A stretch of 64,000 bases of DNA from positions 148,808,597 to 148,872,596 of the forward strand of contig CM061132.1 in assembly GCA_030789695.1 (NCBI GenBank). Reading direction: 5' to 3'. The DNA is from Scilla litardierei. Its lineage: Eukaryota; Streptophyta; Magnoliopsida; Asparagales; Asparagaceae. The notes beneath the pieces were generated by a model. That model was not told where the DNA came from, made no database searches, and was given only the letters and a program-made list of their open reading frames with translations. Shown here one piece after another: positions 20,801-32,847 of this stretch (positions are counted from its first letter, which is position 1; the number at the start of each line of letters is the position of its first letter). Position numbers and translations under genes: made by a program.

Positions 20801-23800
20801 AAATCGAGTCTTTTATTGGTTCCTAACATTTTGGTATCAGAGCACGTGACGATCCATGGCGGCCACGACAAGATCGCACGACAAAATCGAGGCTTTGGAG
20901 GCAAAATTCACGAGTGAAATCGACGGGATCAAGAAATCTTTGTCGGCAAATGATGAATCCATGGCAAAGTTGACGGCTTCCATCAACCAATTGACGGCAA
21001 ATCAAGCGAAGCACGACGAACAATTCGCGCTATTAATGGCAACCCTAAATCAATTGGCGACGAACAACCAAGGGGATGGGAACCTTAATCCGACACTAAA
21101 GGCGGCGCCTTTGAAGAAAGAGAAGGAAAAAGAGGAGATTTTGACCCAAAATCAACTCTTTCTGGTGGAGGAATTGGACGAGGATGAAGACGAAGAGTCA
21201 TGGAAGGTGGATTATCGCGAGGAGGTGTGGCGCAACGCGGTGGAGTATCAAAGGGGGGCGGCGGCCCTAGCCGCCCCTTTCGGACAGCGCACGAAGGCGA
21301 GGAGGGGCGGCCTGCCCCCAAAAACCCTTTCGGGGGGCGGCCGCCACACGACGGAGGTGGGGGAGGCCCCCGCCCAGCACGGGATCCGGCAGGGCTGGCC
21401 AGGCCCTGCCGGCCCCCGCCCGGTTCCGACGACCCTGCCGGACCTCCGACAGGGCTCGCCGGCCCTGCCCGGAGGCCGGCAGGGCCTGGCGGCCTTGCCG
21501 GGGCTCCGGCTGCCAGAGGGCAGGCAGGCCCCACCTGCAGCATATAGGGGGCGGGAGCCCCCCGGCAGCCGTCAGGGGGGAGGGCGCCTATGGCCAGCCT
21601 CCAGGTGGGTTTTCGGAGCCCCACAGACAGCGGACATCAGTAGATGATGGTCGTGGATAGTTTTTGGGAGGGTTCTTTGACCCTTCGGGACGGCGTCCAG
21701 TAGCGGAGGACCCCTTGTACGGAGACGGAGGTGAGAGGCCATTATTATGATAGCGGGGGTGGCTACAAGGCGGAGTTCGGTGATGACACAGGTTGGGACG
21801 ATTTCGAGGGCCGTCGAGAGGATTACCGAGGAGACTATGGGGGCCGCAAAGGAGTGCCACCTAGGCAGTACGAGACTCAGGACGAGAGGAGGCAGCACTA
21901 CCGTCCACATCACCGAGAGGAGGGAAGGCCCGAGCAGGGGCACTTTGGAGGAGATTGCAGAGTCAGGAAGCTGAAGATGCCGGTATTTTCTGGGAAGGAT
22001 CCACACGCCTGGTTGTTCACATCGGAGAGATATTTCGCGGCGCACCACATGACGAGGCACAGAAGCTGGAGGCAGCAGCCATTTGCATGTAGGGGAGAGC
22101 TTTGGGGTAGTTCCAGTGGAAGGAGAGGAGGCAGCAGATCTGGAGCTGGGAGGAGCTGAAAGACTTGGTGCTGGAGAAGTTTAGAGACCCCTGTTTGGGG
22201 AACCTACACGAGCAGCTATTCGTCCTTAGGCAGGAGGGGCCGGTGCCGGAGTGCATCGAGAGATTTGAGACACTGGCAGGACGAGTTCATGGGGTGTCGG
22301 ACGAGTCGCTGAGGGCACCTTTTTGAAGGGGCTGCGACCTAGTTTTCGAGCTGCGGTGAGGCCTTACAAGCCACGGGGGCTTTCAGAGGTCATCGAGATG
22401 GTACAGATGGTGGACTCCCGAGCTGAGGATATGAGAGACGAGGGGAGCTACAGTGGGCAGTTGCAGCGGGTCACCTTGACTGGAGCAGGCGGAGCGGGGG
22501 CCACTACTGAGGCAGTTCAGGTGGGACTAGAAAAGACGGGAGAACAAAACAACCCCCCACCGGCTGACTGGCCATTCCGAAGGATAAGCGATGCGGAAAT
22601 GAGGGAGAAGAGGCAAAAGAGGCTATGTTTCCGATGCGACGAGCGCTTCACTCCCGGACACCGCTGTGTGGATCGAAAGCTGCAAGTGTTGATAGCGGAA
22701 GCTGTCGAGGATGACGACGTGGAGGACGAAGGAATCGACTTGCAGGCACCACCTTGAGGACAAGGTGGCTCTTTGGGGGGAGTATTGATAGACCCTCCTG
22801 GGTCTACACATGGGCCGGGCCCATTAGTAGCAGCAGACCCCCTCCTTTGCTTATGCGCGCGTGCCCCTTTGCCCTAGGAACCCTAGTTTCTTCTATTTAT
22901 TGGGGCTAGCCATCATTGGTATTTTTATGCTTGATGAATAATATTTCTCTCGAGCGTCTATATGTTAGATCTAGATTAAACGAGTGCGGACGTCCTCTTC
23001 GGCGTCTTGGGAGGAGAGCACACCTCTTTTGTGCTCAATTATATTGTTCTTTATTATTTTGCTATAAAAATCGAGTCTTTTATTGGTTCCTAACAACCCT
23101 CTTGGCTCTTCGCTACTATGTGAGATGATCCTTCATCATCTGAACCAAGTCCATCGTTTCAATCAGTTTTAAGACCTCTGTATGCGGAGTTCTGCACGGA
23201 CAGGGGCGGACCCATTCAAGGGCTGACCCGGGCTACAGCCTTGGTAAGATTTGGGAGAAACCTTATACATACATATACATACATACATACATATAATGCC
23301 CATATTCCAACCAATTAACCATTTAGCCCCAATCAAACCGTCCAGGCACAGCCAATTAGCCCCATTCAAAATGTCCAAGGCCCAACCAAAATGTCCAGGA
23401 CCAGGCTTTGGACATGGTTTAATACATTAAAATTCTATACAAAATCGAAACATAAAAACAACAAAAAAATCCACCACAATTTTCTGACGCATAAGCCCTA
23501 TCATTTCCGAACAAATTCTCCCTCTTTATCTCTCTCATGTTAACAAAGAACTCTTGAAAAAAAACTAGGGCTACAATTACAAACAATTTGATTTTTTCAT
23601 CTTGTTTCCGGCATTCGGCTAAAAAATAAACCAGGCCGAGCTCAAGATCGGAGGTTCCGTTGTTCCGCCTTCCTCGTATGCAATCACGCCGATGTTTATG
23701 CACTGTAAGCCCCATTGATAAGCTGAATCTGTTCGATAGATCGTTTGTCTTTGAGATAAAAATGGTGCCTTTTGTTAGTTCTTGTCAGAGCGGCTGTTGT

Positions 23801-26800
23801 TTACTTTTCCGTTCTTTATCAAGCGTAAAAATGCTTGAATTTTGCTTTTCCATTCTTTATCGAGTGTATTTGGATTAAAACGTTTATAATTTAATTGACA
23901 AATTTTTGTTTTGAAATTGAATTGAACCGATGAGAGCGTATTTAATTTGGATTAATGATTGAGCCATATGTGAAAATTTTATGTATTTACTGTAGCCCAG
24001 GGTAGAAAAAATTTCTGGCTCCGCCCTTGTGCACGGATATTTGCTTTAAGACCCTTCATGAAACTTTCCTCTAAAGTCTCCTTTTGTTTTCCTCTCACTC
24101 ATCCCGAAAGCGTCTCGAATTTCTATCTTTATTCCCTGACTGTCCCATCCTGCATGAATGCTAATAGCTGCTCCTGTAAGTTTTTGCCAAGTGTGTCTCT
24201 AAACCTGTCCACTAAGAAATCCAAGAAAGCACATTCTCTTCGAAACAGATGCCAACTGTCTCCAATTTTTGCCTCGTCGTCAGGTGTGTCACCGCAAAGA
24301 ACCTCTTAGCCTGGTAGATCAAACAGTACGGATCATCCCCCACGAATGGTGGTATCTTTAGCTTCGTCACACTCATCCCCCAAGTCTTTCCTGACATGCT
24401 CGCTCTCCTGCACGTCCATAGTAAAGGGATGATAATTGTCGTGTCGTACAACCCTGCATCGTCCATATCCCCTCCACGGGCCGCTGCCTCTGTCTCCATC
24501 GCCGTCCCAGTTATCCTCACCCTAAACGTAGTCGTCAACATCCTCATCATATCCCGGATCGTCGTTATAATCATCCTGAAACTTTTCATAGGCCGAAAGT
24601 ACTCGTCGTCGTCGTCGCCTTGATGCTGCAAGCCGAGGCCTCAAAGCACGTGGATCTCTTCCAAGACTTCCTCAGGTTCCTGAAGTAGTCCAAAATCATC
24701 GTCGGGGTCTCCTTGGGCCACCAGGAAGCCGCCAAACAGGGATCCCTAGGCCATGTGGGCTCCTATATGGCGCTAGGAGGCCGTAAGGACCTTAGTGGCC
24801 TTGCAGGGCTTCGACATGCCCTTGATGGCACTGCTAAGGCACTGTAAGGCCATGCTAGGGCACTGTAGGGCCCTAGTGGCCCTGGCGGGGCTCACCAGCC
24901 TAGGCAGGGATGCCTAGGGGTCGGTGAGCCCCTAGGGTTGGTAAATGGGCCCACCGCTGTCCTCCTTGTTGTCCGTCGCTTCCTCAGATACTTATCTGCG
25001 TCGGAGAGCAAACCTTCGCTGTATTCATCAACTCTTCCCTTTCTTTTCTCCAAAGTATTCACCTTTTGCCCCAGATCTGGATTTTCATTCACATTTGAGT
25101 TCTTCACCACCTTTGGATCTGACAATCGCTACATTAGTGTTTGCATGAGTGCAAATTGATTTTGCATGAAGGACTCCATCTTTGCTTCAGACGCTGTCAA
25201 CCGAGTTTCAATCCCCTCAATTAACGCCTTCATTGTAGATTCGACTGACGTAAACCGTTCATCCATTGATTTCTTCAAACACTCATTTTCGACATCTTAA
25301 TTTTCATCCAAAAATTCCATCTGTTTCGATGCCGCCGCCGCCGCCATAGATCGTAGTGCTCTGATACCACTTGATAGGATTTTTGTAGGGGTTTGATGGA
25401 TAAAAATAGGACTGTTGGTGAAAAGAAGGGGGTTTCAGTGGAAAGATGGGATTTTTAGTGCTAGAAAGTGGGATTTGGGAGAAAAGACTGGACATTTATT
25501 GATAATAAACTATAAAAGGGGTACAAAGGTAAATTGAGTTCTTTCAAGAGGAACTCACTCTCTCAAGTCGCGTTCCAATAAAGAGGGAATTCCTGAACCT
25601 TTAACGAGTTCCTTCTTAAGATTCAACATGCACTCTCAAATCCCCCTAGACCCATATAAGTACTAATCAGAAAATAACAAAATTACAGAAAGACCCCTAA
25701 ACACTAAAAATTACGAAAACACTCCTGAAAATTAAAAACTACGAAAACAAATCTGAAAATTCCAGATTTGCGGCCTCATCATATATATATCATACATGCA
25801 CGTATGCAGATGTACGTTTACATACATATACATACATGTATGTAGACATGTGCACGCACACGCATACATGTATTTATGTATGTCTCTATATCTATACATA
25901 CATATATCCTTATTACAATTGCGGGATGTTTTTGAATTTGTCTCATGTGGCAATATTACATCGCCACATGGGACTAAACCCAAAACCCAAAAAAACCCAA
26001 AATCCCATCCAATCCCCCAAAACACACCCAAACCCAAAACACCCAAGACAATACACACGCATACATGTATTTATGTATGTCTCTATATCTATACATACAT
26101 ATATCCTTATACAATTGCGGGATGTTTTTGAATTTGTCTCATGTGGCAATATTACATCGCCACATGGGACAACCTCCTTAAACCCAAAACCCAAAAAAAC
26201 CCAAAATCCCATCCAATCCCCCAAAACACACCCAAACCCAAAACACCCAAGACAATACACACGCATACATGTATTTATGTATGTCTCTATATCTATACAT
26301 ACATATATCCTTATTACAATTGCGGGATGTTTTTGAATTTGTCTCACGTGGCAATATTACATCGCCACATGGGACAACCTCCTTAAACCTAAAACCAAAA
26401 AAAAAACCCAAAATCCCATCCAATCCCCCAAAACACACCCAAACCCAAAACACCCAAGACAATACACACTCAAACCCACTATTCTCAATTTTCACCCGGT
26501 TTTGCACTCATCGAAACACCCGTGTGGGGTCCCGCGTCCGGATTGTGTGGGTTGGTTTTTAGGGTGTCCGTGCACTTTGTGCACGTGTTATTTCTAGTAC
26601 TTATTACAATTGAGGGATGTTTTTGAATTTGTCCCATGTGGCAATGTCACATCGCCACATGGAAAAGCATCCTTAAACCCAAGACCCAAAAAACCCAAAA
26701 CCCCACCCAACCCTCCAAAACACACCGAAACCCAAAACACCTAAAATCACACACCCAATAAAAAAACCAAAAACCCAAGACACTACACACTTAAACACAC

Positions 26801-29800
26801 TCTTCTCATTTTCACCTGTTTTTGCACTCATCGAAACACCCGTCTGTGTCCCGCGTCTTGATTGTGTGGGTTGGTTTTTTTGGGGGGGTGTCCATGCACT
26901 TTGTGCACGTGTTATTTCTAGCGTATATACATAAACATGCATATGCATGCATGTTAATGTATACATACATACATATGCATACATGTGTGTATGAGAATAA
27001 TTGATATTGTATGACATTTGAACCCTTTTGTCATTGATGGCGTCAAAAAGTTCATTTTTCATATTTTTGGACAATAGACACCGTTTATTTTGATCTTCAT
27101 ATTCTAAAACTCAAATATACCAAATATCTAGTAAATTAAAGCTTTTTGCTCATTGATTTAACCATGAAAAGTTAATGGTTTTATATCAATAAACCATTTT
27201 CACCCCTAGAGCAACGAGCAATAAGTTGTGAGTTTACTATATCTTTGACGTATTTAGGTTTTAGAATATGAATATCACATTGAAGTATTGAACAACATCG
27301 ATTGTTAAAAAATAGAGGGTAGACTTTTTGTGTTGCAATACGATATAAATTGCTTATATATCGTATGATACCCATTATTCTATATGTGTGTATAATATGT
27401 ATTATATATGGATATTTTTCCATGTTTATACTTACGTAGAAACTAATTATGACATACTTGTGGATGGAGTTGATTTTTGGTGGACCTCTAAGCTTATATT
27501 AGTTGAATATTTTGGAAATTATGTTATTTAGGCATTACGTACATGTTATGTTCAGTGGAATGCTCTTAAAATTGTTTTCAAGAACTTTTTCTTAAACTTA
27601 TATTGTCATTCTTTTGGAACGATCTCAGCCAATACTGGTACGTATCGCTTGTGTAGCCAATACTGGTACGTATCGCTTGTGTATCGGATTTCAAGCATGT
27701 CAATATGATCCGGTTGAAACTAGCCGATACTACATATAGTAACTAATACCAACTAAAATAAGAGAAGATTCAACATTTTAATTACTAAAATTTAAATTCT
27801 TTTTTATTTCCTATAATGGTAAACATCTTATACTACTATCAAAATCAAGATTCAAAATATTAGTCTATGATCGAAGCAATTTAAAAGAGAAAGAATAGGT
27901 GAAGCAATTTAAAAGAGAAAGAATAGTGCATGAGATGATAGAAATGAAGTATGCTTTAATGAAACACTTAATTAAGATGTATATTCATATGAAACTAACT
28001 ATTTTGAGTTACGAAAACTAATTCATAAAGTTCGATACTCTTGATATGTATCATCCGATATTTTCGATATATCAGATACTGATATTAGAAATCGTCTATC
28101 AAAATTGAGACCGTAATCGAGATTTCAAATGTTGGTATAAACATTTTAAGAATCTATCATACAAAAGAGGAGGTTGTCCCATGCGACATGGTTGTCTCAT
28201 GTGGCAATCACACAATCACGTCACAAGGGATGCCATCTCACCCCGCACAAAAAAATCCCAAGCCCACTTAATTGCGGTTTGCCATTAAGACTTTTCCTTA
28301 CATTGAACATCTTATTTATAAGTTTGTCATTGAGACTCTTTCCTTTTACCCCCAAACAATATCCACACACACCCACTCTTCTCTCTCCTTTCTCACTGTG
28401 CGCGGTGCCCACATCCTTTAGGTGGGGTTTTTGGGGGGTGCCCGTGCACTATCTATGTGGGTTATCTAATAATAAATTATAAAAAGGATGTCTATAGTAC
28501 AATGGAGTATAGACCCATGAGTAAATATTTGGGTTATGGGCAAATTCTCCAAATAGATATGGGTTTGGGATGGATCAGCCCCGAACTTGACCCATTGCTA
28601 GGCCTATCTACAACCATGGAGAACTAACTACTTACGCATACATTTTTTCACTTGGTTTTCACCACATGAGGTAATTACCTAATTTAGATCAAATTTGGTC
28701 TACTGGGCAGATGATGCCAATTTTTTAGACCATAATAGATAGATCTTGGCATCTGATAGATCTGCAATTTTGGCCCTTTAGGGGCGTTTTTGTGATTTTT
28801 GGATTTCTAGGGCTTTTAATAAATTTCAATTTTAGGTGTCTTTTTCACTTTTCAGTTTACTATATATAGGGGCTATGTGGGTTAGAGGGGGCATGCTTGT
28901 TTTGAGAGATAATTCATGATTGAGTTTTCCTCTTTTCATTGGAGAGCGCGGCTCCCCTCGAATCGGCGGCCTGGGAGAGCGAGATCCTCTCGAAAGGTCT
29001 CAACTGTTGTCTTGTATCCCCTTTATTTCAGTTCTTCTTCAATAAAGTTTCTAGCTTTGCCCCCAAATACCTCTTCCGAACCCTAAAAAACCCATGTTTC
29101 CCCCTAAACATCTCTCCTTTCCAACAAAAATCATCTTTTTATACATCAAAACCCTAGAAAATTCTATTAATTGGTATTAAAGCCCTCTTTTTTTTTGGAG
29201 AGCACAGTCCCTTCTCGAATCGGCGGCTTGGGAGAGCGAGATCCTCTCGAAAGATCTCAACTTTTATATTGTATCCCCTTTATTTTAGTTCTTCAATAAA
29301 GTTCCAATTTTTTTTCCAAATCTCTCTTTCTAACCCTAAAAATCCCATTTTCCCTCCAAAAATCTCTCCTTTCCGCCAAGAATCATCCTTTTATACAGCA
29401 AAACCCTAGCAAATCCTATCAATTGGTATAAGAGCAGTGAGATCCATGGCGACGATAAGATCATAAGATAAGTTTGATGCCTTCGAGGAGAAATACAACG
29501 ACAAACTTGATGGTGTGAAGCAAACCATTGTGAAACAAGGTGAGGATCTAGCAAAGCGTGGTGAAGCCTTATACAAAAATGGAGAAATACTAGCACAAAT
29601 CCTGCAACAACTTGCGAGCATCTCAATGAAAATCATCGATGGGGCCGAAAACCCTAACTTGCGAGCATTTCCGTCTTTAAACCAAAAGGAGGAAAATACG
29701 ACAAATTTGACGCAGATTTGCATTCAGACGACGAAGATAGACGTATGAAGACGAGTGCAGTGCTTGTCGACCCTCTTTAGGGGATCGCCGGGTCCCGGGG

Positions 29801-32800
29801 AGGGCGACCTGACCTGCAGGCTGCACTGCAGGCCAGTGGCAACATGCAGGTTGCCCTGTAGGCTGGCTGCGGCATGCAGGCATGCCTGCAGGGCCTGCTT
29901 AGCCTGGCCGCAGGCCTGCCCTGCAGGCTGGCAGCGGCCTGCAGGGCCAGCGGGCCCTGTTCGTAGCCCTGCAGGGCCTGCGTTGACTCGACGACGTCCT
30001 TCAGGTCCCGCCTTGGCCTGACGATACTCTTCGGGCCCCGCCTTTGCCTGTCAACATACTTACACGGTTCCAAGGCCATTGGTTTTTAGTTGGACGTCCT
30101 CCTGAGCATTAGCTTTTGGGTATGTTGGACCTTCAGATGTGATTGACGACTACCATCTCTTTCTTCCGGACGTCGTTGAAGGCTGTGGGACCAATCTTAT
30201 CCTTTTGACACCGGAAGAGGCATGCATCCTACTTGGAACAGATGGTCCACGCTCTTCGTGCACAGTCTTGAGGACAAGATGAGTTTTTCGGGGGCGGAGT
30301 AATGATAGATCTGTAATTTTGGCCATCTAGGTGCGTTTTTGTATTTTTTTGGATTTCTAGGGGCTTTTAGCCTTTTAAGTTCAGGTGTCTTTTTGTAATT
30401 TTTAGTTTTCAGTCTATTATATATATAGGGACTATGGGGATTAGACGCGGCATGCTTATTTTGATAGATAATTCATAGAAGAGGTTGAGATTTCTCATTT
30501 TTCATTGGAGAGGCGGCCCCTCTTGAATCGGCGGCTTGGGAGAGCGAGATTCTCTCGGAAGGTCTCAACTTTTATCTTGTATCCCTTTTATTTCAGTTCT
30601 TCTTCAATAACGTTACAATCTTTGCCCCCAAATCCTCTTCCTAATCCAACAAATCCCATTTCCCCCTAAAAATATCTATTTTCCAACAAAAATCATCTTT
30701 TAATACACCAAAACCCGAGAAAATCCTATCAGCATCTTGCCATATGCTAGTTGAGTAAGCTCAGATGACATGATACTTTCTTCACCTGAGAGGTTATCTG
30801 TTAAAATTTTTCCATTTGCAATGCGTGAGTGGATTTTTGAATTTATTTGTAGATGCCTAAATTCATCATGCAACAAATGAGATTCATGATGCATAAAAAT
30901 TACAATGCTTCACACCACAAACTATGTGGTCGTGGTGGTTCATTGTGCTTCGAGGGCATGTATTGAGTTCATTCTCCCGTAATGTGAGTTCTTTCTCTCA
31001 CTTTCATGGGAGTTTTTTTTTGTTCGGGGGCTATGATGTAAGCCTACAAGCCTTTCTTCTCCTTAAAAAAGAACGTGTCAAATTAACATTTCCTATTTTA
31101 GCGATTTAAAATCAAGATTTGAAAAATTGATCAATCCGATAAGTATTGAAAATATCATATCAAGTTTTGAGGGACCTGAAGCAATGTATTAAAAAGCAGA
31201 GGTAGAGGTGAGGCTATGTCATAGCCTGGGTCCCAGGTGCCTCGGTAGGGGCCTAGGTGGGGTCCACATAACGCCTAGGTGTTTTTTCCATTCGTAAAAC
31301 TAAACCTACATGATCATTCAACAATATGTTAAACATCTAAAAGTTATTTCAAAATTATTTCAAGAGCAATAAAAGTATATAATAAATTTCACATTTAATA
31401 ACATTCCACTTTTCAACTATAAGCAAGTAAGTTAAACAATAAATTTTTTTAGCATAGTCTAATTATTTTTTTCCCGAAACTAAACTTATACGACTATTCA
31501 ACCTTTAAGAAAAAATATATTAAAATTCTAAACATTAGATGAAGAGCAATAAAAGTATGAAAGAAATATCACATTTAATATTTTGATATTCAAGTTTCCT
31601 ACTATAAATATATTGAAAATGGGCTGGCGGTCTACTAGGGAGAATGCCTAAGCCGCCTGGGCCTTGTTGTGCGGCTGGCTTTCCTAGAAGGGGGGCGTAA
31701 GCCCTGAGCAGGCAGCCAAGAAGGGGTCCAGGCCTAGGTGGTTGCCTGGGCTTCCTCGGTGAGGCTTTTTTAAAATAATGACCTTAAGCGATACTGATGG
31801 ATATGTTGACATGGCATGAATGCTGCCAGCGTTGGTTTTTTTTGGATCAATGCATATTGGGCTCATATTGGCCAAATACAAACCCAATACTGACTGATAT
31901 CATTGTATGATGACCATTTTATGACAAATTTTCTTTCCAGTTTGAACGGTTTTCCAAACTTTGGCAAAAAAGTAGTGGTACTGAGTTGATCCCAACATTT
32001 CAGTGTCTGATAATTCTTAACATAAAAAACCATGCTTTTGATGTCAACTCATTAACTGAAATAATCTTCTCTTCGCAACAAAGGGATCTTCTCTTAGCAA
32101 CGATGAAATTACATGAGTCATAAAAATGCTAAGCTTTCTTCGCTATAAATCTCCCAAAACTGAAACGCCTATGTACTTATAAATTATTTTGGTGCTGAGC
32201 GTAATGCTATACAACATGTCAGTGATCTATGATCAAAATTCCATAAATCATTCAAAAAATAAACATGTTAAAATGATGATATTTATCTTTACTTTTCCTT
32301 AAACAATAGTTATTATTTTAAAATCTTTTAAGAACCATGGATGCTGTTTATTTGGATACAACCAGATTGACTATATTGATATCATAAACCCTCTGTCAGT
32401 ACCGATGCTGATACAGAGAGTTGAAACCTTGGTTAAAGCACAGTGACCCAGTCTTTTTATTTATATATGATTTGAAAAATGGTTATTTAGCCGTAGACAT
32501 CTGGATGTGCATTTACCATTCATGAATATACTTATCAATTTTCTAACAGTACAGTAGTGATAATTCTTAATATGCTCTTTTGTAGTCTTGTCTTATCTTA
32601 TTATGCTTGTGCTAAATATATTTGTTACACAATGGAAATAGTCAAGTTAGTCATGTTCTTTGTGCAGGCCCGCATGTGGCAGCGGGACACGAGGGACAGA
32701 ACTGTGTTGCAACCTACTCCAGCTGCTGTCTTAGATGTAATTTTGTTTTATTTTTTCTGCAGAATTCCAACCCTTCCTTTGGTGTTTTTTTTTGGGGGGG

Positions 32801-32816
32801 GGGGGGGTGGTGTTTT

Positions 32817-32847
<31 letters not shown>

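Larger units (their letters stand above)
20515..23095 (+). mobile_element. Gag-only (TR-GAG-like) LTR retroelement, plus strand, nested
   Basis: LTRs 20515-20828 (314 bp) and 22786-23095 (310 bp) start TGATTGACCC/TGATAGACCC and end CCTAACA. Primer-binding site TGGTATCAGAGC at 20832-20843. The internal region holds only gag and then, in another frame, [13 protein letters not shown] whose stop codon is the first TGA of the 3' LTR. That stub resembles the C-terminus of Ty3-gypsy integrases, so protease to integrase appears deleted. The putative duplications GCCAT and ACCCT match at only three of five positions. Confidence 0.85.
19730..25781 (-). mobile_element. Gag-only (TR-GAG-like) LTR retroelement, minus strand, hosting two nested insertions
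   Basis: LTRs at 19730-20163 and 25372-25781 share TGATAGGATTTT starts and GCCTCATCA ends as read on the + strand. On the minus strand, initiator-tRNA site TGGTATCAGAGC (its complement at 25357-25368) follows the 5' LTR. Gag remnants follow: N-terminal helix (~25330-25000), GC-rich linker (~24950-24650), capsid-like segment (24212-24420, [20 protein letters not shown]), zinc knuckle [14 protein letters not shown] (20312-20353), and a pol stub HHLEDN next to the 3' LTR. No protease, RT or integrase is present. Without nested insertions the internal part is about 1.8 kb. Confidence 0.8.

Noticed and set aside
20510..23100. GCCAT / ACCCT as target-site duplication of the nested gag-only element
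   Set aside because: Only three of five bases match, so it is not counted as evidence.
25785..26560. Possible CRISPR-like or satellite array
   Set aside because: Only three complete ~200-bp copies with no spacers; plant context; simple tandem amplification fits better.
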